Of a stretch of DNA of 64,000 nt, positions 25,701-37,658 are shown one piece after another. Under the pieces are notes generated by a model. The model was given only the letters and a program-made list of their open reading frames with translations. It was not told where the DNA came from and did no database searches. The stretch comes from Rotaria macrura (taxonomy: Eukaryota; Rotifera; Eurotatoria; Philodinida; Philodinidae): NCBI GenBank assembly GCA_900239685.1, contig OENT01000122.1:124001-188000 (forward strand), given 5' to 3'. Position 1 is the first letter of the stretch. Each line of letters opens with the position of its first letter. A program made the translations under genes and the position numbers.

Positions 25701-28700
25701 AAATTTAAGTCGCATTTGAAAACTTTTCTTTCTAAACATAATTGAAATACTCACTTTCCAATATTAATACGCTCAACAACTTCACTTTGTCCATCCCGTC
25801 CACTTATATATTTGATTTCCGGTGGTGCAATTAATCTTCCTTCGACAACAAGCATTTCTTCATCTACAACACTCATCCCGATTTCTTTTAAATATTTATC
25901 ATCATTGAACTGTCGATTGCGAACAATATCTTGTATTGCTTGATATCGTTGATTTGGTTTTACGACGGTTTTTTTCGTTACCTATACTTCATATATTAAT
26001 GCACAGAAGAGAAAACAAAAACACAAGCAATATACTCGTGCTTGTTGATCAATAGTAAGTGGTTTTATTGAACGTTGCCATGCTTGTATTGTACAACATT
26101 CCATAGGCAAATAATGAAATTGTGTTTTGTTAGGAGGTGTGTATAATTCTATTTATGAAAAAAAAAATTAAGAAAAAAACCCAAGGAACAAAAAGAAAAT
26201 TTTTCTCCTACCAACAGTTGGCAGATTTGGATATTTTAATTTCATATTATATTTTTCAAGAAAATAATCATAAACTGATTGTCTTTCTTGAATATCATTG
26301 TTTGCACTATCGGTCGTACGTGGAAATGTATGTTGATATGCTGATGGACCAAAGCCGCGTATACGGTATTTTCTAACACTTTCTGTGTGATGAGTTTCAA
26401 GCAAAATAGGTTTGAGAACTTTTTTCACTAGTAATTGCTGTTCACGTTCATCAATACCTTAAAAACAAAACAACTTATGAATCAACTAATTATTGATAGA
26501 TTACCGTCACGAATAATATCATGTTGAAGATATTCACAAAGGAAATCAACTAAATTAATTGGTTGATAAAAACATGTGAATGTTGAATTGATGTTTAATG
26601 TTGCACCAATTTTAGTTAAAAACATTGCTTGATACGATCCATGAGCTAAACCTCGACCATCACCTTTAGTAAAAACATGAATTCACGTCTTTAAATATTT
26701 TTTCGTATATGAGACAAATTTAAGAATTTAACAATATTTTATGAAAACCGGAGAAAAATTAAAATTTCAATACAAACAAAAGTCATCGTACTGATAAGTG
26801 AAATTTTAAATCGGAGTAACACCTATCTACATCTTATTGATCGTCAATTTTTAACGAAAGTAAGTCAGATCCTTTTCAAGATACTTAGTATTTAAACTAG
26901 ATTAGTACATTGGATCACATGTTCAGCGAAAATTTTTGATCCAATGAAAATGTATCTCGGAACAAAACCTTTTCTGTATGATTTTTCGGGAGAATTAGCT
27001 TAACGAGAAAAAACTTTTTCATTGAAAATCATTATCACTAATTCTCAGCGAATCAATCATTCATCTGATGAACTGTATTTAATTGGAAAGAAGTCTGTGA
27101 CTTCAGAAAAATGAACCTATGAATCGCATACATCAGAGATAAAGTCAAGAGAGCTGAATTAAAACAGATGCTATTCATTGACTCATGAAAACCAAATAGG
27201 CAAGAAACGTAATACAGCACTATCGTATGCCAACAAAATATTTTCCCACTAAAATAGATTAAATGATCAGTGATGAAATGTTTAGTCCGCTCCCCACAGA
27301 ATAGAAGTCCACTGCGAAGTCAGTACTGGTTGATTTCTATGGATCCAAAATTCAGAGGAAATCTGTGGGGAATTCATAAGAACCCATGGGAATTCAATTG
27401 AACAGCAAGAAACTCCGAGTAGAGGGGCAAACTGCCGCGTCCGATACGACTTTCTTGATACAGCCACACAGCGTTTTACATAGGGCACATTGCCGCATTT
27501 AGGTATTCCGGAGTAGCTTATCATTTGAGATCATATGGATCTTCCATGGATCTCTGACGAACTCCGAATCCATGGAAATCAGTCAATGGTGAATGCGGGG
27601 GTTGGGCTTCTATTATGTGAGGAGCGAACTGAAAATTTCATGACTGATCATTTAATCGTTATACTGATCACTTAAATCATAGTCTTATTTTTGTCTGGAA
27701 CACGATAACGTGTCTCGAGCGTTTTTCTCCACATGACAATGGAAACTATTTCAATCATTGGAACAACCTAGATCTCTCACATCTAAAGTTAGTCTGCTCG
27801 TAAGCAACGTACTCAAATTTTGCTATAAAAATATTTTATCGATATTTTAGTGTATAGTTTAAAAAGCGACTCCATTGGTTCATGAATATTCTGGAAAAAT
27901 GCTCATTCTTTTCTCAGGTAAAAGATCATGTGTTGATGATAAAGCATTTACTTTTGATCATTACTAACAATGACACGTATGTGTAAATAAGATTTTGAAT
28001 CAATAAGGCACATGCCAATTTTTTTAAAACTAACTTACTTGCCGGTAGAGCCATATCTCAATCATCAAATATTTACTAATATTCTTTCATAGTTATCTGA
28101 ACGTACTCATCTCATACTTTATTTTTGCTACAACTCATATGTAAATTCTATGTGTACCTAAATCATCCAGTTGTTGACGTCGATCATAAAATTGATTTTT
28201 AACACAAACCATGGTCGCACGCGTAGTCTGCTTAAGAAGTGTTTCAAGTATTCTAATTGGATCTCTTGGACGAATGGCAATTTTACTCTCAATGAAATCC
28301 CAGAGAACCTTGCGAAAGAAATATATAGTCATGTCTTTTGTTTTCAAAACAAAAATTGATAAATAACCTGTATATCATAAGACTTGACTAGATTGATAAG
28401 TAGCAAGCGATAGTTTTGTTCACGTTCACTTTTCTTATCTTTTATCATAATTTCATATTGATTTTTAAATTCAACTAGTAATTCAGTTGAATAGAGACTT
28501 TTGCCTTCATCATACCAAACGAATGGAAATTTTTCACGGTCAATTATCTTTTTTAAAACTAAAAATCGATCATCTTTTTTTGCTGGACGCCATGAACCAT
28601 CACGATTAGCTACTTCTAACTCGATATCATATTGATGACATTTGAATGTTTGAGGTATGTTACATTTAAAATGATTTGTATACATTTGTAATTTTTGACC

Positions 28701-29174
28701 AGCTAAAATCAAAGTTCAAGAGAATTATGTCTTTCTATCCAATTAACAGCGGACTTCAATTATTCACCTGTGCCACCTCGATCTGGTCGCTTAGCCATTG
28801 CAGTAATTGAACTATCCGGTACTGTTGAACGAATCGATGATCTAAAGGGACGTGTTGATCGAGCGCGGCCAACTGATGAGCGTGATGCCGATTTGCGTTG
28901 ATGGTCTGCCGATGCTTTATGTTCAGATGATAATGATAAATGAGTATCTGAACCAATCTCTTTAATTTCTTCATGAAATTTATCTGGTAAAACCGCCACA
29001 GATTGCGATCTGCATGGTTCCGGTGGGCATGCATCTGACCGATTTATTCTTTCTAAATAAATACATCATGTAAAATATTCGGATAGATACTTTCTAGATT
29101 CGCCGACGAAGTTGCAGGCACTCGGACTTAAACTCACTTCCGCGGCCCCGACCACGTGATCCTAATGTTGACAT
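22797..29174 (-). CDS. Argonaute (Ago clade), slicer residues intact
   Basis: Eighteen in-phase exons: 29174-29138, 29052-28768, 28702-28368, 28308-28158, 26663-26505, 26457-26212, 26148-26036, 25981-25755, 25691-25562, 25494-25292, 24450-24402, 24346-24151, 24096-23938, 23886-23818, 23529-23401, 23343-23269, 23212-22999 and 22911-22797. They encode 963 residues. The order is an RG-rich start ([12 protein letters not shown]) and Ser/Arg-rich leader, N domain from [19 protein letters not shown] (KYRIRGF, then QHTFPR), MID and PIWI. Slicer residues are present: Asp in [11 protein letters not shown], Glu in SLEIIKDL, Asp in FYRDGVDDG and His in YHVLYDD. MID 5'-phosphate residues are also kept (DIYKTIK, GIITQC, FNAKLGG). 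The protein should therefore bind small RNAs and cut targets. Introns 4 (1494 bp) and 10 (841 bp) are long; intron 4 carries a TTAA-flanked element. Confidence 0.95.
24915..24943. repeat. short hairpin TTATCCCGTA / TACGGGATAA
   Basis: A 10-bp perfect inverted repeat with a 9-base spacer in Argonaute intron 10. No terminator-like role is expected in a eukaryote; it may be a trace of a small element. Confidence 0.5.
27259..27655. mobile_element. TTAA-flanked foldback MITE in an Argonaute intron
   Basis: A TTAA at 27259-27262 and another at 27652-27655 bound a 389-bp element (27263-27651). The termini start ATGATCAGT and end ACTGATCAT. About 55 bp of terminal inverted repeat can be followed by eye with few mismatches, and weaker palindromic similarity continues further in (GATTTCTATGGAT facing GATTTCCATGGAT). 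The interior is richer in GC than its surroundings and has no convincing coding frame. TTAA duplications are the signature of piggyBac-type transposition, so this is probably a non-autonomous piggyBac-type MITE. Confidence 0.8.
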
Positions 29175-32100
29175 GGATTTAATTTGACATACAAATGAAA
29201 AGCAAAGAGAACCGATAAGATTTATCTAAAAAAACCATCATGAGTGATTAGTTCAGGAAAATTCCGATTGAATTAAATGTGAAAATAGTGGGTAAAAGTT
29301 GTTGAAAATTTTTCTTATATATCTTTATATTTGGTGGTAGAGAAAACATGTGAAATAATTATTGAAAACCAATAGTATATGAGGGTTCAAATTTACATAA
29401 TATCAGAAATAGGCGACATCTTGATTCATTTTAGGTTATTGTTAAAATCATTATTAATAGATAGACAGTCGCACCCTTGTTGCATCAATCTTTTTATGGA
29501 TCCTTGTTGAATGATTGCTATTGTTTAATTTGATTAGGAAAGTTTAATACTTGATGTTGAATGAATAAATAAATATCTTGATAACCGTAACCAACACTCG
29601 TCTCATATTCATTCGCCAAGATAATCGAACTAGTGAATCGGTTTTCAAGCGGAACCCGTATCCATGGCACGTATTCATTTCCGCTAGTACCCTCATCATT
29701 TACGTTTTACGTTAGAATTCAATGGTTGGATCGAATTCACTAGACGCCTCATAACGTAAATACACTTGCGAAACATAATCTTATATTATTAGTCTAATAA
29801 TATTGCACAACTAAAGATGATATTTAACTTTTGAAATCTTACCGGATCATTCGAGATTTACTCCTATGAGTTTTGTACACAGGTATCAGGAATTGAACTC
29901 CTACTTTCCAACATAAAAATCATCTATAAGCCTTCTATAGCGGCTATTAGATCCATGGTCACTACTAATTGTAGTTTAAGAATTGAAATATACTCATCAA
30001 AATTCATTGTAAAAGAAAAAGACTAATATCGAAGAATGTTATCTCTCCACGTTGCTCTACACTAATCTGACTGAAGAATAACAGATAGATTTTACGAATG
30101 GAAAAATTAATTTCTCATATACATTTGCAGTCAACTATTTTCTTTGTTCATGTTCGATGAAAATATAGAACAAGATATTATCTGTGTTTCTTTTTCAGTA
30201 GACAATACATAGATGATTGAGAAGATTTGAATAAATTGATATGATAAATACATTTTAAAAGAATTGATCAGTAAATTATTCTTAAAATTATTTTTATGAA
30301 TCACAACATGTGACAACATTCGAAAGAAATCGTTGTAAACTAGTTGAATAAATGAAAGTATTTGTTTTCCTCGATATTTATGGACAAAATTTTTCTGTAA
30401 CAGCTGAGCCTTATCATTAGAGCGTCGGTGTGGGTTCAGGTCTAAATGGAAGACTTCCAAGCTACACACACACACACACACATTTACACTTATTCTCATC
30501 TACTTCGCCAAAGAAGTTGTTGATGATAGTGATACGTGTAACTAAATGGCTTTTAAATTAACAAAAACGAAATGTTCATTAACGACATCAACTATTGGTT
30601 TGGAAACAATAGTCGAAAATGCTGAAATGCATCACGGATAGCTGTTTTGAGATTCAAGTAGTTAGACAAATTCCATAATGTTATTTCATCGAGCTACTGA
30701 AATATATAGTTACTTTGAATACACAACTAAAAGTAATAGTTCGTCCATTGTACCACAGTAAAATTACTGATGATAAGACAGTTACTAGCAACACTAAACA
30801 TAAAACTAGTGAATATACTCAACAAGTAAAATTATTAGCATTAAGTTTTAGTCGATTAAAAAACTAATGGAATCGTTCTCTTTTTATCTTAATAGGTTCA
30901 CTTAGCTGGTTCAAACATGAATAGATATATATTGATCGAATTCCTCATGAGGCTCGTGACAAAAAGTTAATGTAATCTGTTTAGATATTTTATATTATGT
31001 TGTAAAAAATTAATAGCCGCAGACGACATTAACAATTCTACTAAGCGTAATTTCTGTGTTGTTACTGAAGCTGTAATTTGTTCTCTTCAAATATATAGCA
31101 TATCAATACAGATAATAAAACATCCGAATGGTTGAAAGAATTCTATGATAATTGAAGATTGTATTATTTCAATTTTGTTTTCTGTAAATTTTACTTTTCA
31201 TAGAAATCAGATTTATCATTGAACACAGAACATAGCATGAATGTAATGATTAATGAAGCTCACAATACGAATATGAATAATGCATGGAGTATCAAACCAA
31301 GCGAAAGTATCTACTTATGTTAGAGCCATTACTAAATCCAGTTGTTACATGTTCTTTCCTGTCAACAATCAACAAACATGCAGTTAATCATGGTGAATCC
31401 TTAATAAAATTTTTTCATATTATGAAAGTTCTTAAGATGAAATCAAGCGATCAATAGAAATACTAGTACAAGTCATCTTGACAATTTTTTTCACGCAGAC
31501 ATCGATCTCTGTTTTATTACGTAGGTAGTTATTGTTTTTGGTTATAGTTGTTTTTCGAACAATCGAAGTGAATACATGCTAATGAAAACTATTATAAATC
31601 AATCAAACTAATAGTCAACAAATAGCTTATCTATGATGTTTCTGTAATTGATCTTATGGTAGTATTCGCTTGACAACATCCTCCACTTTTATAAAATTTT
31701 CTTTGCTTTTAAGCTGAAGTCGTAATCTTTATTAAAAAGAACAAACTCAAAAAGAAGAAGAAAATTTCGGCCAATCTCTCTCTACCTCCCAGCAACGTTT
31801 AAAATATTGTATTAGCACTGTTCGAAAATCGACAAAAAAAGAATTTTCTGATAATCCTCTCCTTCTTTTTTCTTCGTCTTTTATCTGCAACGATCTTAAC
31901 TAACCGTTCGTTCGGAATATCTTAGCAGAATCGTATGTGTGTTTGAAAGGTTTATTCTGAGAACTAATGTCGTCTAAGGAGATTCCTGAAAGTTTGAAGT
32001 GATATGATAATCATGACATGCACTTTCTTTTAACTTGCTTACTTTTAGTATCTTTTTATAAATAAACCTCCGATAATGAATATGTGGCCATTATATTCAT

Positions 32101-34128
32101 TCATGTAGAAAATAATTTTTATAAGCGACTTGTTTCTCTTTTTATATTAAAAATACATGCATATCAATAATGTCGATAAATCATTCACGGACAATTTTAC
32201 TAACAAAGATCAATTTCTAGTAAAAATAAGTCGTAGTTTATTGTATTTTTAATGATTGAGTCATTTCATGAACTATGCAGCTAAAATTGTAAAAATGTTC
32301 ATTCTTCCACCAATTGATGTTTATTGATCAACAATGGGTATTGTTGCCATTAGAGATGAACATAGACTAGGACGATTCTGTTGTTCTGTTCTGCTCTCAC
32401 TACTGGGTAAGAAATCAGTTTTGGGGTTTTAATCTAATTATGTAGGAAAAAATATTCTTAATGTGGAATAATCGGATAACCTTTTATTGATCCTGATAAA
32501 ACTAAGAAATGATGACGTTCATGGAACACATTATGCATTTTTATTTTTTTTTTGCAGTAGACTTAATCGAGCTTTATGTAAAAATCGAACACAATTTTTG
32601 AAACATTCGAAATTTCACTAAGTCGAATAGGATGGCAATAGACATAAATGACTATATACATATAAATTGAGTCATCTTCAGTTTTAATAATTGTACCAGT
32701 CAAATATAAGATTTTGTACAGTTAGATGCCGTATTATTCTGTAATTCAATGTCTTTTAACAAACTGTCATAAAACAATTAGATTTTTTAACTTTATGGGA
32801 TTAAAGTTGTGGTTTCTGTCCTCCTTTCATCGTCTTCAATTATTTTCTTGTTCAAATAGAACGTATTGAACATGATTATGTAATACTATTTAATTTTTAT
32901 GTTTTTCCGACTAGAAAGGAAAAGAAAAGTCTTTCCAGTTAATAATTCCACTTTGTGAGATTCACAACACTTTCCGACAGCAAGTAATGTGTCATGTATT
33001 CACAGTTTTATTTCTCTTGCTCATGAATCTTTTTTTCCATACATATTTCAAGAGGTCGATCCACTTGGAGAATTTAAAACTCATATATATGACAGCATAA
33101 TCAAGGGCGAGTACTTAATATATATAGTTAAGATGGCAGTTATATTATATTTTATCTCAACATCAACCAAAGTTGAAACTTATTTTTATCTAAGAATAAA
33201 AAATGTGGAGCTGTGAATGCAATTATCCATTAATTCTAATTAAGTATAATCTCAGTTGTGACATATTTACTTTCTTTTCGTTGAATTAGTTTTGTGAAGT
33301 ACTGTTATGTTATATCCTCGTGTTTTCCATTTATTTTCAGAAACTTGCTTGAATTTTAAATAATTAACGAAGAGTTTTCTGCATCAACTTGTATTGGCAA
33401 GGATTTATTCCTATCTGAAACAGTCGTCGTTAGTATTTGAAAATGACAAAGAATAAATTAGCTACAAAACAATTGATAAAGTATCATGCAATTCGATGAT
33501 CAAAAGGAACAATAAGTATTCTTGCTTTCGTACTGTCGATAGGACAAAACGCAGTGAACAGGATACAACAGAATGTAAGTATGTGTGCTGTGCTCATCGA
33601 TGGTTCTCATTTCCGTAGGAATATAATTTTTTTGGAAACGTGTTCTGTTTTTTTCCTAATTGATGTTACCTTAGGTTGAAGTTTTTCTTTCTTGATGGAA
33701 AAAAACTGACAGATACTTTTCAAAGCTTTTCGATTACCGAACACCGATGATAGTTATGCATTTTTTTCAATACTACTAGTTGCTTTCTACTCTTTGATTG
33801 AGCTATGTAGGTTAAAAAATATCGTGTCAGTGAATGTATGATAAACCTCCAGAAAGTTTAATTCAGCTCAGTCATAATGGATGAATCTTAATACTATTAT
33901 TCATTTCAAAATAAAAGAAATGTAAGATTTTTTTGGCATAATTATTGATAGAAACTAGACAGAGATCAATTATTTTCACAGTTTGAAAGAAGAGACAACA
34001 TTGTATCGAGGTATGCACCAGTGCTATACAGTCGATATCAAAGATGAACGTTTTTCGGTGCTGAAATCCCCCAGTCCCTGCCAGTCCTTCAGTCCAGTTA
34101 CAACCAATTTTAATTAGACTAGCCAAAT

Positions 34129-34294
34129 GTACGATCAAAATTTACAGAACTAGATGAAAAGAAAAAACGACTGGGGAAGGGGGTTGAAGGCTGATAAAAT
34201 AACTAAAAGATGCTGAGTTTTGACCTAACCCCCCCCCCACTCCCCCAGTCGTTTTTTTCTTTTCATCTAGCTCTGCAGATTTTGATCGTACAGT
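34129..34294. repeat. inverted repeat with roughly 55-bp arms
   Basis: The left arm at about 34129-34182 starts GTACGATCAAAATTTACAGA and ends ACGACTGGGGAAGGGG. It is repeated as its reverse complement at about 34237-34294 with a few mismatches and a longer C run. The spacer is about 50 bp. The right arm runs directly into the protease relic. Confidence 0.75.
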
Positions 34295-34380
34295 TGGAAG
34301 ACTGGCAGCGATTAGGGATTTTAGATACTGGCGCAGACGTAATTGTATTAACTCTCATCTATCAATTTTTCTTACAATCT
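34285..34380 (+). pseudogene. relic of a retroelement aspartic protease
   Basis: The plus-strand frame reads VQLEDWQRLGILDTGADVIV and then LTLIYQF. The hydrophobic-hydrophobic-D-T-G-A-D-V core is the active-site signature of retroviral-type proteases found in LTR retrotransposons. The frame ends about 40 codons later, and no gag or reverse transcriptase flanks it, so this is a short decayed fragment. It borders one arm of an inverted repeat. Confidence 0.5.
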
Positions 34381-37300
34381 GTATGTATGACTTTTAAAAA
34401 AATAACACTATAAAAATAGATTTAGACGGTGCAGTTTTCGTGAAAAACTCAGAAAAGTTCAATCTTTGTTTGAAACATCAGCCGAAAACACGTAGTAAAA
34501 TATCAATAACCTATGACTAGCTAAATCTTTTAACATGTCAATCCCCCATAATTATTATTGAAGTTCAGTTGATTAATCTGGTGCATAGTTGATAATTAAA
34601 ATTCGAAAACTTTAACATGATCCACTGCTTTGTTTTTAAAAATCATATTAGAAGACGCCGAAAAAACTTGACAAGAAAATCCGGCATGCAAGAATCGATT
34701 CAATTTAATCGTCTCTTTTAAAAGGTAAAAACCAAAGATCTGTATTCAATTCCTACCAATAATTATTCTGAAAATATTCACCCTTCTTTTATTTTGAAAT
34801 GAACAATAGTGTGCTTTCTCCATTTCGATATGTCCGAACAAGCATTACTTTCGAATTGCTACAAAGCAAATAAGTGAAGTACTAGAAAAAGAGACAGAAT
34901 AATTGAAAACCAAACGCAAAGGAATACTAATGATTAAAAGTGCATGTGTGAATTAAACTCAAATATTTACTCAAAAGTTGCATTGATTAAAATAAACGTA
35001 TTGTTTTTCACCATTTGATTTTATACTCATTGAAATTCTATTTTACCAGATGTCAGATCAAGTAGCTAAATTCATGAATATTATCATGCATATGCTTTCA
35101 AGCTTATATCAATTAGAATTAGCTTTGATCTTGAAGCGGAAACTTCGTTTTCAATACAACAAACAAACAGCAAATAAAGATAATAGTAACTAGCACTTTC
35201 TGAACAATTAATAGCGTCATGCCACCAAAGTTTTCAGTTGTTGCCATAGTTTTGTTCTCTAAAAATTTAAATTATAATAGAACTCAATAGTAAGAAAAAG
35301 TCATAGAATCAAAGAGTTAATTTGATTCGATGTTCTAATTGCGTATATGAATGATTACTTTTAAAATTTTTAATGTCTTTGCAGAGCCATCGAAAACAAC
35401 TTTTACTAAAGATCTTCTTAAGTTAAAAATATCACCTCACAGTGCACACCCCCCCCCCTCCCCCTTTCAAAAGAAAATTACAAGGGTTTTACAGTGTTTG
35501 AGCACATGAAAGTAGTACTGTCGTATATGCTTCAGTACGTTTTAGTTAATTGAAGTAAAAAGTATGCAGCTAGTTAATAGATAAATGGAATTCATTTGGT
35601 ATCCCTTTTCTTCTATTCTTTAATTTTGATGGTATCAATTCAGTTGTCATTCCAAGAAAATGTATTCATGATTGTAGATTTCTGCTAATCTTTGCAGATA
35701 TACACGTGAGCATTTTTTTCGTATGAATAATCGCTAAGAAATGACCATAGTTAATTGTCTGACACAAATTAAGATTGCTGAACACTCATGAAGTCAATAA
35801 ATACATTGACATCAATGTAGGTAATGTGTTATTAACAAAGAATCTCACTCTAATGTGAACGATAGGTGAGACTCAGTGTGTTTAATTTTTGAAAGAAATA
35901 TACTTTTTTGATTGATTGAGAATTGTTCATTCAGAGTAACTTTCATGAATCTAATCAGGCATTATGTTATCAAACACAACCAAAACGGTTTATCTAGGAA
36001 TTTATACTTCGATTCGATCGTATTTATTTCATACAAAAGCATAAATAAAATAGTAGAGACTTTTGACTGATAACATTGTCAATCATATATTACATTTGTG
36101 TTTGACATGATTTACTTTATCTCTACATTCAAGTAGCATAAGTACTGGATTTATTTTACTTTTTGTTTATAGTATTTTTGACGCCAAATGGTAGTGTTTT
36201 TTAATAACGCGTTGCACACTACGCCACTGAAACGCTGCGTATGCTATGCGTTCAGGATTAAAATATGAAACATGAAAGAGTTACTGGTATCAAGAAGTAA
36301 TTGAGAAATGGTTTGGTGTATGAATATCTATTCATAGTTACTGTTTGGCAATGATGAAGAATAATGTAGTTATGTATAGCAATGGGTCATAGTGAATGTG
36401 TACTAAAGACGAAAAAGAAATACTGGAAACTAAGATATTAATTCTCCGATTGACTTCAATCGCGTAGATAATATGAACTTTACTATCTTGATTGGTTCCC
36501 ATCACGATTAATTTCATTTGTATTGCAATCTCTTAAGGATATTAGCAAAGTCGATCAGAAGCTGCTGCTTGAATTTATGGCATGTCTGACGAACATGTTC
36601 AGCAAAGAGGAGAGATTGTTAAGATTTAATTTGACACTTCAAGAATAGTTTGTTGTTAAGGTGTATGGAAAAAAACTGAATTTTGTCGGCATACTTTGAA
36701 AGCAATATCAAACACATATGTATATAACAACAGATAGTTTAACTGTTAAATGTCTTGATCATCCATATTCATGTACAATAATAAGACTTCATTTACATAT
36801 TTTTCTCATTTACACAGCAACGCTACTATCCTCAAAAAAAAAATTTCAACGTACAATTATGTCGTTGTGTTTTTAATCGACAAGGTGGACTTTAATCAAC
36901 AAGGGTTTTATGAATTTAATCCAAAGCTTGATTTTTTAATCATTTCTTATTAGAGATTCATAATCGTTCATTTTATCTAATTAACTTTTGTCATTAATCT
37001 CTTATGAGCCATATTTCAGAGTTAAGATGTCATAAGCAAGATCAGCGAAGATTGTATTTTCCCCTTTTCAAGTAGTACACTGATTTTATTTCGTCGATGT
37101 ATCATGTATATTTACATCAAAAGTATGTTATAAGTATTTGAAGGTTTCATTGAAAATAATTCCAACATGATGAAAGAATTATCTACGCAATAGGAATAAT
37201 ATCTTGCCTATTCCTCAATGTGTAGGTGCTAATTTCTTTTCAAGAAAAAAATTCTAATGTATTTTAGTAATTGCATTAATCATTTTTTGTGAAGGCTTTT

Positions 37301-37658
37301 TTCTCTTTGTTTTGCAAACCAACGTAATCCTACCACAGTTGTAATATATGCCAAAAGAATTTTTAGTGAAATGAATAATTACTTCCTCGCTTCAAGGAAG
37401 TCAACAACATAGAATTGTGATTAGTTTTTTTCCTGTTCGACATAATAACATACACATGTTTAACAACAAGAAAAAATATATAGGATACTAAGTTCAACTA
37501 TATACGATTGTTATTTATTCACAAAATGATATTGATAGTTTACAAATAATCAACACACAAGTCTTTTTGGATAACTATATATGCAAATAAATTTTATTTA
37601 CTTGTGGAGTTTTCTATTTTAAAACTTAAAAATAGACTAGTCTTTAGTAATCATGCAA

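Larger units (their letters stand above)
29175..37658. other. 8.5-kb gene-poor stretch
   Basis: No gene model can be supported. It contains a (CA)n tract at about 30463-30482, a retroelement protease relic with an inverted repeat at about 34129-34370, a C-rich tract at about 35448-35465 and only short AT-driven frames. A short plus-strand frame at about 33054-33130 (EVDPLGEFKTHIYDSII) follows an acceptor-like CAAG, but I could not attach it to anything. Confidence 0.4.

Noticed and set aside
29881..29953. tRNA-like sequence on the minus strand (AGTTCAATTCC resembles a B box)
   Set aside because: The T-arm can be drawn, but the 3' TGATACC has no matching 5' acceptor strand and the anticodon arm mispairs. 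At best this is a tRNA-derived relic.
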